Shown here: positions 17,694 to 27,120 of the stretch, one piece after another | Numbering within the stretch: the stretch's first letter is position 1 | Layout: every line of letters starts with the position of its first letter | Assembly (NCBI RefSeq): GCF_000423525.1 | Contig: NZ_AUID01000001.1 | Span: 145,015-209,014 of the forward strand | Length of the DNA stretch: 64,000 nt | Origin: Proteocatella sphenisci DSM 23131 | GTDB lineage: Bacteria; Bacillota; Clostridia; Peptostreptococcales; Filifactoraceae | Direction of reading: 5' to 3' | Made by a program: the position numbers and the translations under genes | Notes under the pieces: model-generated | Seen by the model: only the letters and a program-made list of their open reading frames with translations | Told to the model about the DNA's origin: nothing | Databases searched by the model: none

Positions 17694-18890
17694 TTAGTCT
17701 TTCAAAGAATCCTTCATCTTTTTAAAGAAAGATTTTTCTTTTTTTTCGGAATTTTTTTCAGAATTCTCTTCCTTGTTACTTCCAACTGCTTCTGAATTCT
17801 TTGTTTCGCCTGTTTCAGCAGCAAATTCTTCAAGAATAGCTTTTTGCTTTGCTGTAAGGTTTTTTGGAGTTTCAACAGTAACTCTCACCATCTGATCTCC
17901 ACGTTTATCAGGATTGCTTATATATGGAATACCTTTGTTCTTAACCCTGAATATTGTGCCTGTCTGAGTACCTTCTGAAACTTTGTACTTTACCTTGCCA
18001 TCAAGAGTAGGAACTTCAATCTCAGCACCAAGTGCCGCCTGAGTAAATGAAATAGGAATTTCAAGCCATACATTATTTCCTTCTCTTTCAAATAATTTAT
18101 GTGAAAGTACGTAAATTGTAAGGTATACATCGCCGCGTGGACCGCCCTTGCTTCCAGGTTGGCCTTCTCCAGCAATTCTAAGTGTTGATTCGTCATCTAT
18201 ACCTGCAGGTATTTTAACAGATTTTTTCACCTTTACAGTTTCGGTTTTCTTACCCTTACACTTTGAACATTTTTCTTCAATTACTTCACCGGTTCCATTA
18301 CAGTTTCCACAGACAGCTGCGCTCATCATAGTACCAAAAGGAGTTCTAACCTGCTTTTGTACTTGGCCGCTTCCATGACAAACAGGACATGTTTTTGCTG
18401 ATGTTCCTTTTTTTGCTCCAGATCCATGGCATTCATGACATTCTTCTTCTCTTGTTATATTGATTTCTTTTTCTACTCCAAAAGCAGCCTCTTCAAAAGT
18501 GATATTCATTCTGTAGCGAATATCTTCTCCCTTTTGAGGTCCATTTCTTCTCTGTCTGCTTCCTGTACTTCCAAATCCGCCTCCAAAGATACCTTCAAAT
18601 ATATCTTCGAAGCCTCCAAAACCGCCGCCTCCAAATCCGCCTGCGCCTCCGCCTGGACCGCCCTGTTCAAAGGCTGCATGACCAAATCTGTCATAAGCCG
18701 CTCTTTTTTGAGGATCCGAAATGTGCTCATATGCTTCATTGACTTCTTTAAAATTTTCTTCAGCTTTTTTATCATCTGGGTTTCTGTCAGGATGAAATTC
18801 CATAGCCTTTTTTCTAAAGGCTTTCTTTATTTCTTTCTCATCTGCATCTTTTGAAACTCCGAGAACTTCGTAATAATCTTTTTTCGCCAC
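17694..18890 (-). CDS. dnaJ: Chaperone DnaJ (Hsp40)
   Basis: Co-chaperone that stimulates DnaK ATPase. Domain order is complete: a J domain with the HPD motif in FHPDRNPDDKKA (about 33), a Gly/Phe-rich stretch with many GGFGG units, four CxxCxGxG zinc motifs (CHECHGSGAKKG, CPVCHGSGQVQK, CGNCNGTGEVIE and CSKCKGKKTE), then the substrate-binding C-terminal domains. The tail ending KNSEKKEKSFFKKMKDSLKD is an extra charged end. It starts with GTG at 18890 behind AGAGGTGATACG. It is the last gene of hrcA-grpE-dnaK-dnaJ. Confidence 0.97.
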   Translation of the reverse strand: MAKKDYYEVLGVSKDADEKEIKKAFRKKAMEFHPDRNPDDKKAEENFKEVNEAYEHISDPQKRAAYDRFGHAAFEQGGPGGGAGGFGGGGFGGFEDIFEGIFGGGFGSTGSRQRRNGPQKGEDIRYRMNITFEEAAFGVEKEINITREEECHECHGSGAKKGTSAKTCPVCHGSGQVQKQVRTPFGTMMSAAVCGNCNGTGEVIEEKCSKCKGKKTETVKVKKSVKIPAGIDDESTLRIAGEGQPGSKGGPRGDVYLTIYVLSHKLFEREGNNVWLEIPISFTQAALGAEIEVPTLDGKVKYKVSEGTQTGTIFRVKNKGIPYISNPDKRGDQMVRVTVETPKNLTAKQKAILEEFAAETGETKNSEAVGSNKEENSEKNSEKKEKSFFKKMKDSLKD

Positions 18891-18913
18891 CGTATCACCT
18901 CTTCAAGGCAAAA

Positions 18914-18936
18914 GCCTGCGGAAAAATCCGCAAGCC
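18914..18936 (-). other. Hairpin between dnaK and dnaJ
   Basis: On the minus strand GCTTGCGGA and TCCGCAGGC pair with one G-T pair and a small loop, then CTTTTGCC. The T tract is short, so partial termination or mRNA end stabilisation is more likely than full termination (inference). Confidence 0.6.
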
Positions 18937-18953
18937 TGCCGTAATATTTTTTA

Positions 18954-20780
18954 TTACTCTTCTATAATCTCTGCATCAACAACATTGTCATCTTTAGCTT
19001 CTTCAGTTCCTGATTCCGGATTTTCTCCTTGAGCTGCCTGAGCTTCTTCATACATCTTTTGTGATATTGAATGGAATTTAGTCATTACTTCGTCTATTGC
19101 TTTTCTTATATCTTCGCCAGATGCATTTTCATCAGCTACAAGAGTCTTAAGATCGCTTATAGCCCCGTTTACAGCATCTTTTTCTTCTTGAGAAGCCTTT
19201 TCTCCCACTTCTTCAAGTGTCTTTTCAGTCTGATAAATTGTAGATTCTGCTTGATTAAGCGCTTCCATTTTATCTTTTTTCAGTTTGTCTTCTTCAGCGT
19301 GAAGTTCAGCTTCTTTAACTTTTTTATCTATTTCGTCTTCAGACAGATTCGTAGATGATGTTATAGTTATTGATTGCTCTTTACCTGTTCCAAGGTCTTT
19401 TGCAGTAACGTGAGCTATACCATTTGCATCTATATCGAATATTACCTCAATTTGAGGAATCCCTCTTGGAGCTGGTGGAATATTAGTCAATTGGAATCTT
19501 CCAAGAGTTATATTATCAGATGCCATTGATCTCTCACCTTGTAGTACGTGAATATCAACTGCCGTCTGATTGTCAGCTGCCGTAGAGAATACCTGAGATT
19601 TCTTAGTTGGTATTGTAGTATTTCTGTTTATAATTGGAGTAGACACTCCGCCTAATGTTTCAATTCCAAGTGAAAGAGGGGTAACATCAAGTAATAACAG
19701 GTCTTTTACTTCCCCTGTAAGAACTCCTGCCTGGATTGCAGCTCCAAGCGCAACACACTCGTCTGGATTGATTCCCTTGTGAGGGTCTTTGCCTGTAAGA
19801 TTTTTTACAGCCTCTTGTACTGCTGGTATTCTTGTTGATCCACCAACTAGTATAACTTTATCTATATCACTTGTTGATAATTTTGCATCTGCAAGTGCTT
19901 TTTTTGTAGGTTCCATAGTCGCATCTACAAGTCTTCTTGTAAGCTCATCAAATTTTGCTCTTGTAAGGTCCATGTTAAGGTGCTTTGGACCTTCTGCCGT
20001 AGCTGTGATAAACGGAAGATTCACATTTGTTGACATTGTTGAAGAAAGCTCTTTTTTAGCTTTTTCAGCTGCATCTTTAAGTCTTTGAAGACTCATTTTA
20101 TCAGCTTTAAGATCTACGCCTTCTTGCTTTTTAAATTCGCCTGCCATATAATCTACAAGTATATCATCAAAATCATCTCCACCTAATCTGTTGTTTCCGC
20201 TTGTAGAAAGCACTTCAAATGCTCCATCTCCAAGCTCTAGTATAGATACGTCAAAAGTACCTCCACCAAGGTCGAATACAAGTATTTTTTCTTCCCTTCC
20301 ATCTTTATCAAATCCATAAGCTATAGAAGCTGCTGTTGGCTCATTGATGATTCTCTTCACATCAAGACCAGCTATTCTTCCTGAATCTTTTGTTGCCTGT
20401 CTTTGAGCATCTGTAAAATATGCAGGTACAGTTATAACTGCATCAGTTACTTTTTCTCCAAGGTAGCTTTCAGCATCTGCCTTAAGTTTTTGCAAGATTA
20501 TTGCTGAAATATCTTGTGGAGTATATTTTTTTCCATCTATCATCACATTGTGATCAGTTCCCATCTCTCTTTTGATAGAACTTATTGTTCTTTCAGGGTT
20601 TGTCACTGACTGTCTCTTAGCCGGCTCTCCTACTATTCTTTCTCCATCTTTAGAAAATGCAACTATTGAAGGAGTTGTTCTAAATCCTTCTCTATTTGAT
20701 ATTACAACTGGTTCTCCACCTTCTAAAACAGCAACACATGAGTTGGTTGTTCCTAAGTCAATTCCTATTACTTTTCCCAT
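18954..20780 (-). CDS. dnaK: Chaperone DnaK (Hsp70)
   Basis: ATP-dependent protein-folding chaperone. The N-terminal signature [29 protein letters not shown], and [14 protein letters not shown] mark a complete ATPase domain. The substrate-binding domain begins around [18 protein letters not shown]. The C-terminal tail ends VVDAEIIEE, as in most bacterial DnaK proteins. Length of 608 is usual for Gram-positives, which lack a short segment of the E. coli ATPase domain. It lies between grpE and dnaJ, with CIRCE control upstream of hrcA. Confidence 0.98.
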   Translation of the reverse strand: MGKVIGIDLGTTNSCVAVLEGGEPVVISNREGFRTTPSIVAFSKDGERIVGEPAKRQSVTNPERTISSIKREMGTDHNVMIDGKKYTPQDISAIILQKLKADAESYLGEKVTDAVITVPAYFTDAQRQATKDSGRIAGLDVKRIINEPTAASIAYGFDKDGREEKILVFDLGGGTFDVSILELGDGAFEVLSTSGNNRLGGDDFDDILVDYMAGEFKKQEGVDLKADKMSLQRLKDAAEKAKKELSSTMSTNVNLPFITATAEGPKHLNMDLTRAKFDELTRRLVDATMEPTKKALADAKLSTSDIDKVILVGGSTRIPAVQEAVKNLTGKDPHKGINPDECVALGAAIQAGVLTGEVKDLLLLDVTPLSLGIETLGGVSTPIINRNTTIPTKKSQVFSTAADNQTAVDIHVLQGERSMASDNITLGRFQLTNIPPAPRGIPQIEVIFDIDANGIAHVTAKDLGTGKEQSITITSSTNLSEDEIDKKVKEAELHAEEDKLKKDKMEALNQAESTIYQTEKTLEEVGEKASQEEKDAVNGAISDLKTLVADENASGEDIRKAIDEVMTKFHSISQKMYEEAQAAQGENPESGTEEAKDDNVVDAEIIEE

Positions 20781-20863
20781 TTTTTAATCCTCCTGAATTT
20801 TTATTCATAAAAACGTTATTGTTTATTCAAACTTCTATATTGCTATAGCAGTATTTTGGCTAT

Positions 20864-21478
20864 CTAATTAGATACCTTTACCATTGCCGGTCTTATTACT
20901 TTACCCTTTAACTTGTAGCCTTTTTGAAATACTTCAAGTATCTCATCCGGATTTTCACCAGCCTCTTGCATTACTGCGTGATGCATATTATGATCAAATT
21001 TACAGTCTGTCTTTATTTCTTCAACACTGCTTTTTGAAAGTGCACCTTCCATCTGTTTCTTTATCATCTCGACCCCTTTGAATACAGATGATTCTTCATC
21101 ATCAAAGGCATTTAGCGCCCTTTCAAAGTTGTCCATTATACCCAAAAATTCCATGATTATTTTTTCGTTTGCAAAAGCAGAAATATCTTCTTTTTCTTTT
21201 TCAGTTCTTCTTTTGTAATTCATGAAATCTGCCTGAGTTCTCTGCACAGTAGCTTTAAGCTCTTCAATCTGTTTTTTTGCCTCTTCAAGCTCAGCAGAAG
21301 ATTTGTCTTTTTTTGTTTTCGATTTAGCAAAATTTAAGATTTTTTCTCCAGTATTTGCTTCTTTTTCTCTTGATTCCTGGTTGTCTTCAACATTTTCATC
21401 TGTACTGATATTTTCAGCCGTATTTTCAATAGCCTGTATCAGATCTTCATCCAAGGTGTTTTTTTCTTTCTTGTCCAT
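20864..21478 (-). CDS. grpE: Nucleotide exchange factor GrpE
   Basis: Releases ADP from DnaK. The acidic N-terminal half (ENTAENISTDENVEDNQES region) leads into a long coiled coil (about residues 65-110), then the beta domain ending KGYKLKGKVIRPAMVKVSN, the classical GrpE C-terminal signature. The start at 21478 follows AAAGGAAAG; an ATG at 21502 overlaps the hrcA stop and is less likely. Length of 204 is typical. It is the second gene of the heat-shock operon. Confidence 0.95.
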   Translation of the reverse strand: MDKKEKNTLDEDLIQAIENTAENISTDENVEDNQESREKEANTGEKILNFAKSKTKKDKSSAELEEAKKQIEELKATVQRTQADFMNYKRRTEKEKEDISAFANEKIIMEFLGIMDNFERALNAFDDEESSVFKGVEMIKKQMEGALSKSSVEEIKTDCKFDHNMHHAVMQEAGENPDEILEVFQKGYKLKGKVIRPAMVKVSN

Positions 21479-21491
21479 TTTTCTTTCCTTT

Positions 21492-22550
21492 CTACGAGTC
21501 ATTTATTATTGAATTTATTTTTGACTGAATATAACTTATGACTGAGTATGCTTTGTCATAATCCATCCTTTTTGGAGCTATCAGTCCTATCTTCCCTACT
21601 ACAGACCCTCTATAATGAAAGTTGGCCGTTATAATGGCACAATCTTTAACCACTGAGCCCATATCCTCATTACCTATTATTATATTTATATCATTCTTCT
21701 GAATACCCTGTTTATCAAGGATGTTTTTAACTTCATCTTTGCTACTCAAAAAATCCATAAAGGATTTGGCTCTTTCGATATCATGAAATTCTGGATAATC
21801 CAGCATATTAGTAGCCCCATCAAGAGCAAATTCTAACGTGTTTTCATTTATGAATGCACTGTTTAGATTCATTGTAATATCATCAAATAAAGATGCATAG
21901 GCATCGAGTTTTATTCTTATGAAATCAAGAAGGTCTATGTCAATGCCGGCTATGTTTTTACCAACAAGACTGTCATTAATCATTGAACCCATAAGTTTTA
22001 TAGTGTCATCGTTGACATCTGTACTCATATTGGCGATGCAATTATTTACTTGTCCATTATCAAGCACGGTAACAATAACAACTTGCTTCTCATTTATCTT
22101 TACCAGAGAAACATGTTTTATATATATTGCCTGAACATTTTTTTTAGAAACTGCGAATGCCGTATAGTTAGTTATTTTTGTAAGCATATTGAGAGAATGA
22201 TCTATCAGTGCATTGATTTGCGTTATATTGTCAAAAATATTCATCTCTTCAAGTATTTTCATATTGTCATCTGTGTTTTTAAAAGGCAAATCTTCAAATA
22301 ATAGATTTTGAACATAAAGTTCATAAGCTTCAGCTGATGGTATTCTGCCAGAAGAAGTGTGGGGTTGAAGCAATAAACCAAGCTTCTCCAGATCTGACAT
22401 TTCATTTCTGATTGTCGCAGCACTCACTCCCAAATCCTTGTTTTTGGATATAGTTCTTGATCCAACAGGTTCGGCTGTATCTATATATTCTTTTATAATA
22501 AATTGCAGTATTCTTTTTTTCCTGTCACTTAAATTGATCAATGAAGTCAT
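21492..22550 (-). CDS. hrcA: Heat-inducible transcription repressor HrcA
   Basis: Represses the operon by binding CIRCE. The N-terminal winged helix is visible: LINLSDRKKRILQFIIKEYI and EPVGSRTISKNKDLGVSAAT, followed by SDLEKLGLLLQPHTSSGRIP, a signature of HrcA. The long C-terminal GAF-like regulatory region follows. Length of 352 is normal. Two ATG codons are adjacent (22553 and 22550); the second has better spacing from GAGGTGA. It is the first gene of hrcA-grpE-dnaK-dnaJ, so the repressor controls its own synthesis. Confidence 0.96.
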   Translation of the reverse strand: MTSLINLSDRKKRILQFIIKEYIDTAEPVGSRTISKNKDLGVSAATIRNEMSDLEKLGLLLQPHTSSGRIPSAEAYELYVQNLLFEDLPFKNTDDNMKILEEMNIFDNITQINALIDHSLNMLTKITNYTAFAVSKKNVQAIYIKHVSLVKINEKQVVIVTVLDNGQVNNCIANMSTDVNDDTIKLMGSMINDSLVGKNIAGIDIDLLDFIRIKLDAYASLFDDITMNLNSAFINENTLEFALDGATNMLDYPEFHDIERAKSFMDFLSSKDEVKNILDKQGIQKNDINIIIGNEDMGSVVKDCAIITANFHYRGSVVGKIGLIAPKRMDYDKAYSVISYIQSKINSIINDS

Positions 22551-22573
22551 CATTTCACCTCACTCTATCTTTG

Positions 22574-22600
22574 TTAGCACTCTATAACATCGAGTGCTAA
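22574..22600. promoter_or_regulatory. CIRCE operator (HrcA binding site)
   Basis: TTAGCACTC, nine bases, GAGTGCTAA: an exact match to the CIRCE consensus. It lies just downstream of the -10 box and 24 bases before hrcA, so HrcA binding would block transcription of the whole chaperone operon. Confidence 0.98.
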
Positions 22601-22609
22601 TCTATACAT

Positions 22610-22638
22610 ATAATATACCTTTTTGCTTATTGTGTCAA
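22610..22638 (-). promoter_or_regulatory. Sigma-A promoter of the hrcA operon
   Basis: On the minus strand TTGACA, 17 bases, TATTAT, with CIRCE starting ten bases further on. Confidence 0.88.
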
Positions 22639-22660
22639 CATTATTTTCAATTTTTACAAT

Positions 22661-22697
22661 AAAAAAACTCCTTATCATATGAAAATATGTAAGAAGT
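22661..22697 (-). terminator. Terminator of the tRNA operon
   Basis: On the minus strand an imperfect stem (ACTTCTTACATAT with ATATGATAAGGAGT) is followed by seven T. It lies shortly after tRNA-Gly and before the hrcA promoter. Confidence 0.75.
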
Positions 22698-22713
22698 CTG
22701 GGTATCAATCAAT

Positions 22714-22787
22714 TGGAGCGGGTGAAGGGGATCGAACCCTCGCAACCAGCTTGGAAGGCTGGGGCTCTACCACTGAGCTACACCCGC
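22714..22787 (-). tRNA. tRNA-Gly (anticodon TCC)
   Basis: Cloverleaf readable on the minus strand: acceptor GCGGGTG with CACCCGC, anticodon arm CCAGC-CTTCCAA-GCTGG, T-loop GGTTCGATCC, encoded CCA. Last of three tRNA genes in the same operon. Confidence 0.96.
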
Positions 22788-22830
22788 GTGGTAAGAAGGA
22801 AATCTTTAAAAGTACTATATATTGAAATTT

Positions 22831-22915
22831 TGGTGGTGGAGGGTGGATTCGAACCACCGAAAGCGATGCTAACAGATTTACAGTCTGCCCCCTTTGGCCA
22901 CTCGGGAACTCCACC
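22831..22915 (-). tRNA. tRNA-Tyr (anticodon GTA)
   Basis: Long variable arm (class II) with acceptor GGTGGAG/CTCCACC, anticodon loop CTGTAAA, T-loop GGTTCGAATCC and encoded CCA. The 85-base length fits tRNA-Tyr. Confidence 0.96.
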
Positions 22916-22933
22916 ATATATTTGATTGTATTT

Positions 22934-23009
22934 TGGTGGGACCAATAGGGCTCGAACCTATGACCCCCTGCTTGTAAGGCAGGTGCTCTCCCAGCTGAGC
23001 TATGATCCC
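22934..23009 (-). tRNA. tRNA-Val (anticodon TAC)
   Basis: Acceptor GGGATCA/TGGTCCC, anticodon arm CCTGC-CTTACAA-GCAGG, T-loop GGTTCGAGCC, encoded CCA. First gene of the Val-Tyr-Gly operon. Confidence 0.96.
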
Positions 23010-23062
23010 ATGCAAACAATCAAGTAATTATTAAAGTAAGTATTATCCTTACTACGCTTATT

Positions 23063-23091
23063 ATATTACCAAATCAACGGACTATTGTCAA
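23063..23091 (-). promoter_or_regulatory. Sigma-A promoter of the tRNA operon
   Basis: On the minus strand TTGACA, 17 bases, TAATAT, about 54 bases before tRNA-Val. Confidence 0.82.
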
Positions 23092-23117
23092 TGGAAATTT
23101 AAAATTTTTTTATATTT

Positions 23118-23642
23118 TTAAAAAATAGCAACCGAATTTTTCTGATCAAAGGGCTGTATGCTTACCTTAACAATCTCTTCTCTTGAAGTAGGTACATTCT
23201 TTCCAACAAAATCCGCCCTTACAGGAAGTTCTCTGTGACCTCTGTCAATAAGCACTGCGAGCTGTATGGATTTTGGCCTCCCAATTTCCATAAGCGCGTT
23301 AAGTGCCGACCTCACAGTCCTGCCGGTGTATAATACATCGTCCACAAGTACTACCACCTTGTCATCTATTGAAAATGATAGATTATTCCCTTCGCTTACA
23401 GTATTTATTTTTTTTTGTTCAAGGTCATCTCTATAATTTGTTACATCCAATTCTCCCGTACTAAGCTGAGCTTTCTCTATCTCATTTATTTTTTTAGAAA
23501 TGCTTTGCGCAAGATATATTCCCCTTGTTTTTATTCCAACTATAACAATGTTTTCTGTGCCTTTGTTTTTTTCAATAATTTCATGACTGATCCTTGTAAC
23601 TGCTCTGAAAATATCTTTTTCGTCCATAATTAATGCTTTCAT
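23118..23642 (-). CDS. pyrR: Bifunctional pyr operon regulator / uracil phosphoribosyltransferase PyrR
   Basis: PyrR binds pyr mRNA in response to UMP and also has uracil phosphoribosyltransferase activity. The PRPP loop VVVLVDDVLYTGRTVRSALN is intact, as are VGIKTRGIYLAQ near the start, and LIDRGHRELPVRADFVGKNVP, the PyrR-specific segment. Length of 174 is normal. AAGGAGATTTTTC precedes the ATG at 23642. It follows the RluD-like gene by 19 bases; the rluD-pyrR neighbourhood is common in Firmicutes. No pyrimidine biosynthesis gene lies directly downstream here, since the tRNA operon follows. Confidence 0.96.
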   Translation of the reverse strand: MKALIMDEKDIFRAVTRISHEIIEKNKGTENIVIVGIKTRGIYLAQSISKKINEIEKAQLSTGELDVTNYRDDLEQKKINTVSEGNNLSFSIDDKVVVLVDDVLYTGRTVRSALNALMEIGRPKSIQLAVLIDRGHRELPVRADFVGKNVPTSREEIVKVSIQPFDQKNSVAIF

Positions 23643-23661
23643 TGAAAAATCTCCTTATACA

Positions 23662-24576
23662 CTATATTTCTGTCAGCTTGTCTATGATATCAGAAAAATA
23701 TTCTGGAAGCTGAGAATTGAATTCTACATATTCTCCTGTTGATGGATGAATAAAACCGAGTTTTCCGGCATGAAGAACAGGTCCTTGAGTTTTAAACTTG
23801 AAATTACCGCCAAAATATAAATCATCACCAAGTAGTGGATATTTTTTGTAGAGCGAATGCACTCTTATCTGATGAGTTCTTCCAGTTTCAAGATTAGCCT
23901 TCAAAAGACAGTAACCCTGGAACCTCTTTATTACTTCAAAATGAGTTACAGCCCGCCTTCCCCCCTCAACAACAGCCATTTTTAGCCTGTCTTTAGGATT
24001 TCTATCTATTGGTGCATCTACTGTATACTTATCTTCTTTGGGATTCCCTAATACTATCATAGTGTATTCCCTTATTATGCTATGGTCTTTAAACTGCTCT
24101 GAGAGCGAATTATGCGCCTTGTCATTTTTTGCAACAACAAGTACCCCTGTGGTGTTCTTGTCAATACGATGAACAATTCCAGGCCTCTTTATTCCATTTA
24201 TTGTAGACAACTTATCCTTGAAGTGAAACAAAAGCGCATTCACAAGAGTACCCGTATAATTTCCAGGGGCCGGATGTACAACCATATCTTTGCTCTTATT
24301 GATTATTATAATGTCATCGTCTTCATACATTATATCAAGCGGTATGTCTTCAGCTAGTATATCAAGTTCAACTGGATCACAAATATTCATAACAATTATA
24401 TCATCTTCTTGAACAATATAGCTGGACTTCTTTATTTTATCGTTCACTTTTATATTTCCGTCTTTGATATTCTTTTGAATAAATGACCTGCTGCTTATGT
24501 TTATCTGCGAAGAGAGATATTGATCAAGTCTCGTCCCAGAGTCTTCTTCTGTTACATAAAATCTGCTTTTTTCCAT
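23662..24576 (-). CDS. RluD-family ribosomal large-subunit pseudouridine synthase with S4 domain
   Basis: An N-terminal S4 RNA-binding domain is visible in LDQYLSSQINISSRSFIQKN and GNIKVNDKI. The catalytic motif HRIDKNTTGVLVVAKND is at about residue 136, and GRTHQIRVHSLY follows. Length of 304 matches YlyB/RluD proteins that modify 23S rRNA helix 69, though the exact position is inferred from the family. It sits directly before pyrR, the same order as in B. subtilis (ylyB-pyrR). Confidence 0.92.
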   Translation of the reverse strand: MEKSRFYVTEEDSGTRLDQYLSSQINISSRSFIQKNIKDGNIKVNDKIKKSSYIVQEDDIIVMNICDPVELDILAEDIPLDIMYEDDDIIIINKSKDMVVHPAPGNYTGTLVNALLFHFKDKLSTINGIKRPGIVHRIDKNTTGVLVVAKNDKAHNSLSEQFKDHSIIREYTMIVLGNPKEDKYTVDAPIDRNPKDRLKMAVVEGGRRAVTHFEVIKRFQGYCLLKANLETGRTHQIRVHSLYKKYPLLGDDLYFGGNFKFKTQGPVLHAGKLGFIHPSTGEYVEFNSQLPEYFSDIIDKLTEI

Positions 24577-24589
24577 CTTAACTCCTTAA

Positions 24590-24970
24590 TCACTTTTTAG
24601 CATTTGTAGCATTCATCTTTTGCATCTCAATATGTTCCTGATTTACATCCACAAGGACTCTCTCAAAATCCCATTCAAGATTGTTCGAAGTTACCGTTGC
24701 AAAAACCGGTCTTTTTATACCAGTTTCTTTCATCATGTCTATAAACTCAAATATACTTTCTCTGTCAAATCCTCCAAACATGCAAAGTTCCAGCTCATTT
24801 AAAGGTTGTTCTGAAAATTTGGGATCCGCTTCCTTTTCAAGTATATCAATTACCCTCTCAGAAAGCTCACTATTTTTTACAAAGTGAACCTCGTCGCAAA
24901 AATTAGAAGCAATACCAGAAATTACACCTAATCTCTGCTCATCAATTCCATACACTAATATTTTTTTCAT
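24590..24970 (-). CDS. DUF3783-type hypothetical protein
   Basis: A 126-residue soluble protein with no known function. It starts MKKILVYGIDEQRLGVISGI and has an acidic middle with the segment LELCMFGGFDRESIFEFIDM, then KRPVFATVTSNNLEWDFERV. This pattern matches the small DUF3783 family seen in clostridia (from memory, not searched). The ATG at 24970 follows GAGGGCAT; an ATG at 24988 has no site. It precedes the rluD-like gene by 13 bases and is probably in one operon with it. Confidence 0.7.
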   Translation of the reverse strand: MKKILVYGIDEQRLGVISGIASNFCDEVHFVKNSELSERVIDILEKEADPKFSEQPLNELELCMFGGFDRESIFEFIDMMKETGIKRPVFATVTSNNLEWDFERVLVDVNQEHIEMQKMNATNAKK

Positions 24971-24988
24971 ATGCCCTCTTTCCCACAT

Positions 24989-25020
24989 AAGAAAAATGTC
25001 TCAACAAAGACATTCTTCTT
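24989..25020 (-). terminator. Possible terminator between the feo cluster and the DUF3783 gene
   Basis: On the minus strand AGAATGTCT, short loop, AGACATTTTTCT forms a hairpin that contains its own T run. Moderate strength. Confidence 0.5.
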
Positions 25021-25035
25021 ATATCTTATTATCTG

Positions 25036-25209
25036 CTACTTCTCTTTACCATCGCATTTTGTAACAGAAACCCCGCTACGGTTTCTAAGTTCACATTTAT
25101 CTTTAGATGGACATGCATAACATCCATCACTTACTTCTTTTTTTAAGGATTTGATGAGAATATAAATGCCAAACACTACAATTATGAAACCAATAATATA
25201 TGATAACAT
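25036..25209 (-). CDS. FeoB-associated Cys-rich membrane protein
   Basis: A 57-residue protein with one N-terminal membrane helix (MLSYIIGFIIVVFGIYILIK) and a short tail with four cysteines, CYACPSKDKC plus KC. This is the layout of the small Cys-rich proteins coded next to feoB in many anaerobes. AAAGGAGATAAT precedes the ATG at 25209, and the gene follows feoB by ten bases. A role in iron uptake, perhaps as an accessory or electron-transfer subunit, is inferred from location only. Confidence 0.82.
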   Translation of the reverse strand: MLSYIIGFIIVVFGIYILIKSLKKEVSDGCYACPSKDKCELRNRSGVSVTKCDGKEK

Positions 25210-25219
25210 ATTATCTCCT

Positions 25220-27088
25220 TTAGCCCAATAACAGGCTTGCAATCTGGTAAAAAGCCATGGCTACAAACCAGGCTATCCCCAGTTGATATAAAACCGAAAA
25301 AGCCGTCCATTTAAGTGAATTTGTTTCCCTTCTTATAACACCTATTACTGATACGCACGGTGTATAAAGAAGAACAAATATCATAAAAGCATAAGCTGAA
25401 ATAGGGGTAAATGTTGAAGAAAGCGTCGCCGCAAATTCGCCAGCAGTCTCACCCACTCCATAAATTATTGCCATATTTGCAATTACCACTTCTTTTGCAA
25501 GTACTCCTGTAAGAAGCGAAAGTGATGCCTGGTAGTTTCCAAAACCAAGTGGTGCAAATAAAGGGGCAATAAGCTTTCCAATTGATGCTCCAATACTGTT
25601 ATTTATTTCTGAAGGTCCAGCAAAGTTGTAGTTAAGGATAAACCAAAGGACTATCGAAGCTCCAAATATAAGCGTTCCCGCCCTTATAATAAAACCCTTT
25701 ACCCTGTCCCATATATGAAGAAACAGGTTTTTTAATGACGGAAATCTATATTGAGGAAGTTCCATAATAAAAGGAGTTTCTTCAGCTTTAAATAGAGTCT
25801 TCTTAAAAACAAGACCAACTGCAATTGCAACTAATATACCCAGTGCATACAAGGAAAAAACAATATATTTCTCATTGCCCGGAAAAAAAGCTGCTGCAAA
25901 AAGAGTATACACTGGCAATCTCGCCGAACATGAAACAAAGGGATTTATCAGTATAGAAGTAAGTCTGTCCTTTTCACTTTCGAGCGTCCTTGTACTCATT
26001 ATCGCCGGAACATTGCATCCTATTCCAAGTACCAAAGGTATAAAAGCCTTTCCACTAAGACCTATGTTTCTCATTGCTCTGTCCATTATAAAAGCAACTC
26101 TGGCCATGTATCCAGTATCTTCCATGAGAGATATCATAAGGAAAAGACAAGCGACATTGGGTATAAAAACAAGAACTCCACCAACGCCTGAAAGTATCCC
26201 ATCAACAATAAGAGATATGAGCCACCCCTGCGCTCCAATGGAGAGTAAAAGCATTTTTACTGCAGGCGCAATAGTTTCTGTTATAAGTCCATCTATCAAC
26301 TCATTAAGCGGATTCCCAACAAGATCAAAGGTAACAAAAAAAGTAAAAAACATAAATAGTGCAAATATTGGAATAGCCAGATACTTGTTAGTTAAAACTT
26401 GATCTATCTTGTCACTTACCGTATATTTTTCTTCTTCAGGTTTTTTTAATATAGCTCCTGATATGTTTTCTATAAATTCATAGGTTAAATCAGTCTTTTG
26501 TTCTTCTCTCAAATCTTCAGAGTCAGCAATTTTTTCAATTTCTGAAATTTTATCAAAAAAATCCTTAATCAAAGGAGTTTCTTCATTACTAATATTTTGG
26601 GTCCTTATAGCTTCAACAAGCTCCTCTATTCCTTCATTTTTTGAAGCTACAATAGGAATCACTTTTAAGCCCAAAGTTTTTTCCATTTCCTTTATGTTGA
26701 TCTCGTGACCCATTCGTTTAGCAACGTCCACCATATTTAAAGCAATTACCATGGGCTTTTTTAGTCTCAACAGTTGAAGAGAAAGAAACAAGTTTCTTTC
26801 TAAATTTGATGCATCTACAATATTTACTACTACATCAGGATTTTCTTCAATTATATAATTTTTAGATACTATCTCTTCCATAGAGTAGGGTGAAAGAGAA
26901 TATATACCCGGTAAATCAACAATTTTTATTTTATCTCCATTGGAAACAAAATAACCTTCTTTTTTTTCTACCGTAACCCCTGGCCAATTGCCAACATACT
27001 GTCTGGACCCTGTAAGAGAGTTGAATAAAGTGGTTTTTCCGCAGTTTGGATTACCTGCCAAAGCTATTGTAAAGTTTCTTTGCGACAT
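25220..27088 (-). CDS. feoB: Ferrous iron transporter FeoB
   Basis: GTP-dependent Fe(II) permease of the cytoplasmic membrane. The N-terminal G domain has GNPNCGKTTLFN (G1, about 11-22), DLPGIYSLSPYS (G3) and LNMVDVAKRMG (G4). Membrane gate motifs include GIGCNVPAIMSTRTLESEKD and VSCSARLPVYTLFA. At 622 residues it is slightly short for the family but complete by motif. It lies downstream of two feoA genes and upstream of a Cys-rich small protein. A Fur-like box in front of the first feoA suggests iron repression of the group. Confidence 0.96.
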   Translation of the reverse strand: MSQRNFTIALAGNPNCGKTTLFNSLTGSRQYVGNWPGVTVEKKEGYFVSNGDKIKIVDLPGIYSLSPYSMEEIVSKNYIIEENPDVVVNIVDASNLERNLFLSLQLLRLKKPMVIALNMVDVAKRMGHEINIKEMEKTLGLKVIPIVASKNEGIEELVEAIRTQNISNEETPLIKDFFDKISEIEKIADSEDLREEQKTDLTYEFIENISGAILKKPEEEKYTVSDKIDQVLTNKYLAIPIFALFMFFTFFVTFDLVGNPLNELIDGLITETIAPAVKMLLLSIGAQGWLISLIVDGILSGVGGVLVFIPNVACLFLMISLMEDTGYMARVAFIMDRAMRNIGLSGKAFIPLVLGIGCNVPAIMSTRTLESEKDRLTSILINPFVSCSARLPVYTLFAAAFFPGNEKYIVFSLYALGILVAIAVGLVFKKTLFKAEETPFIMELPQYRFPSLKNLFLHIWDRVKGFIIRAGTLIFGASIVLWFILNYNFAGPSEINNSIGASIGKLIAPLFAPLGFGNYQASLSLLTGVLAKEVVIANMAIIYGVGETAGEFAATLSSTFTPISAYAFMIFVLLYTPCVSVIGVIRRETNSLKWTAFSVLYQLGIAWFVAMAFYQIASLLLG

Positions 27089-27120
27089 ATATTTTCTCCA
27101 ATTAATTTATTTTATTGTCT

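Noticed and set aside
22713..22925. 70-residue plus-strand open frame with MERVKGIEPSQPAWKAGALP
   Set aside because: It is the antisense of tRNA-Gly and tRNA-Tyr, a well-known spurious protein in databases.
22705..23019. 104-residue minus-strand open frame over the tRNA cluster
   Set aside because: It is a translation of the three tRNA genes and their spacers; the cloverleaves explain the sequence fully.
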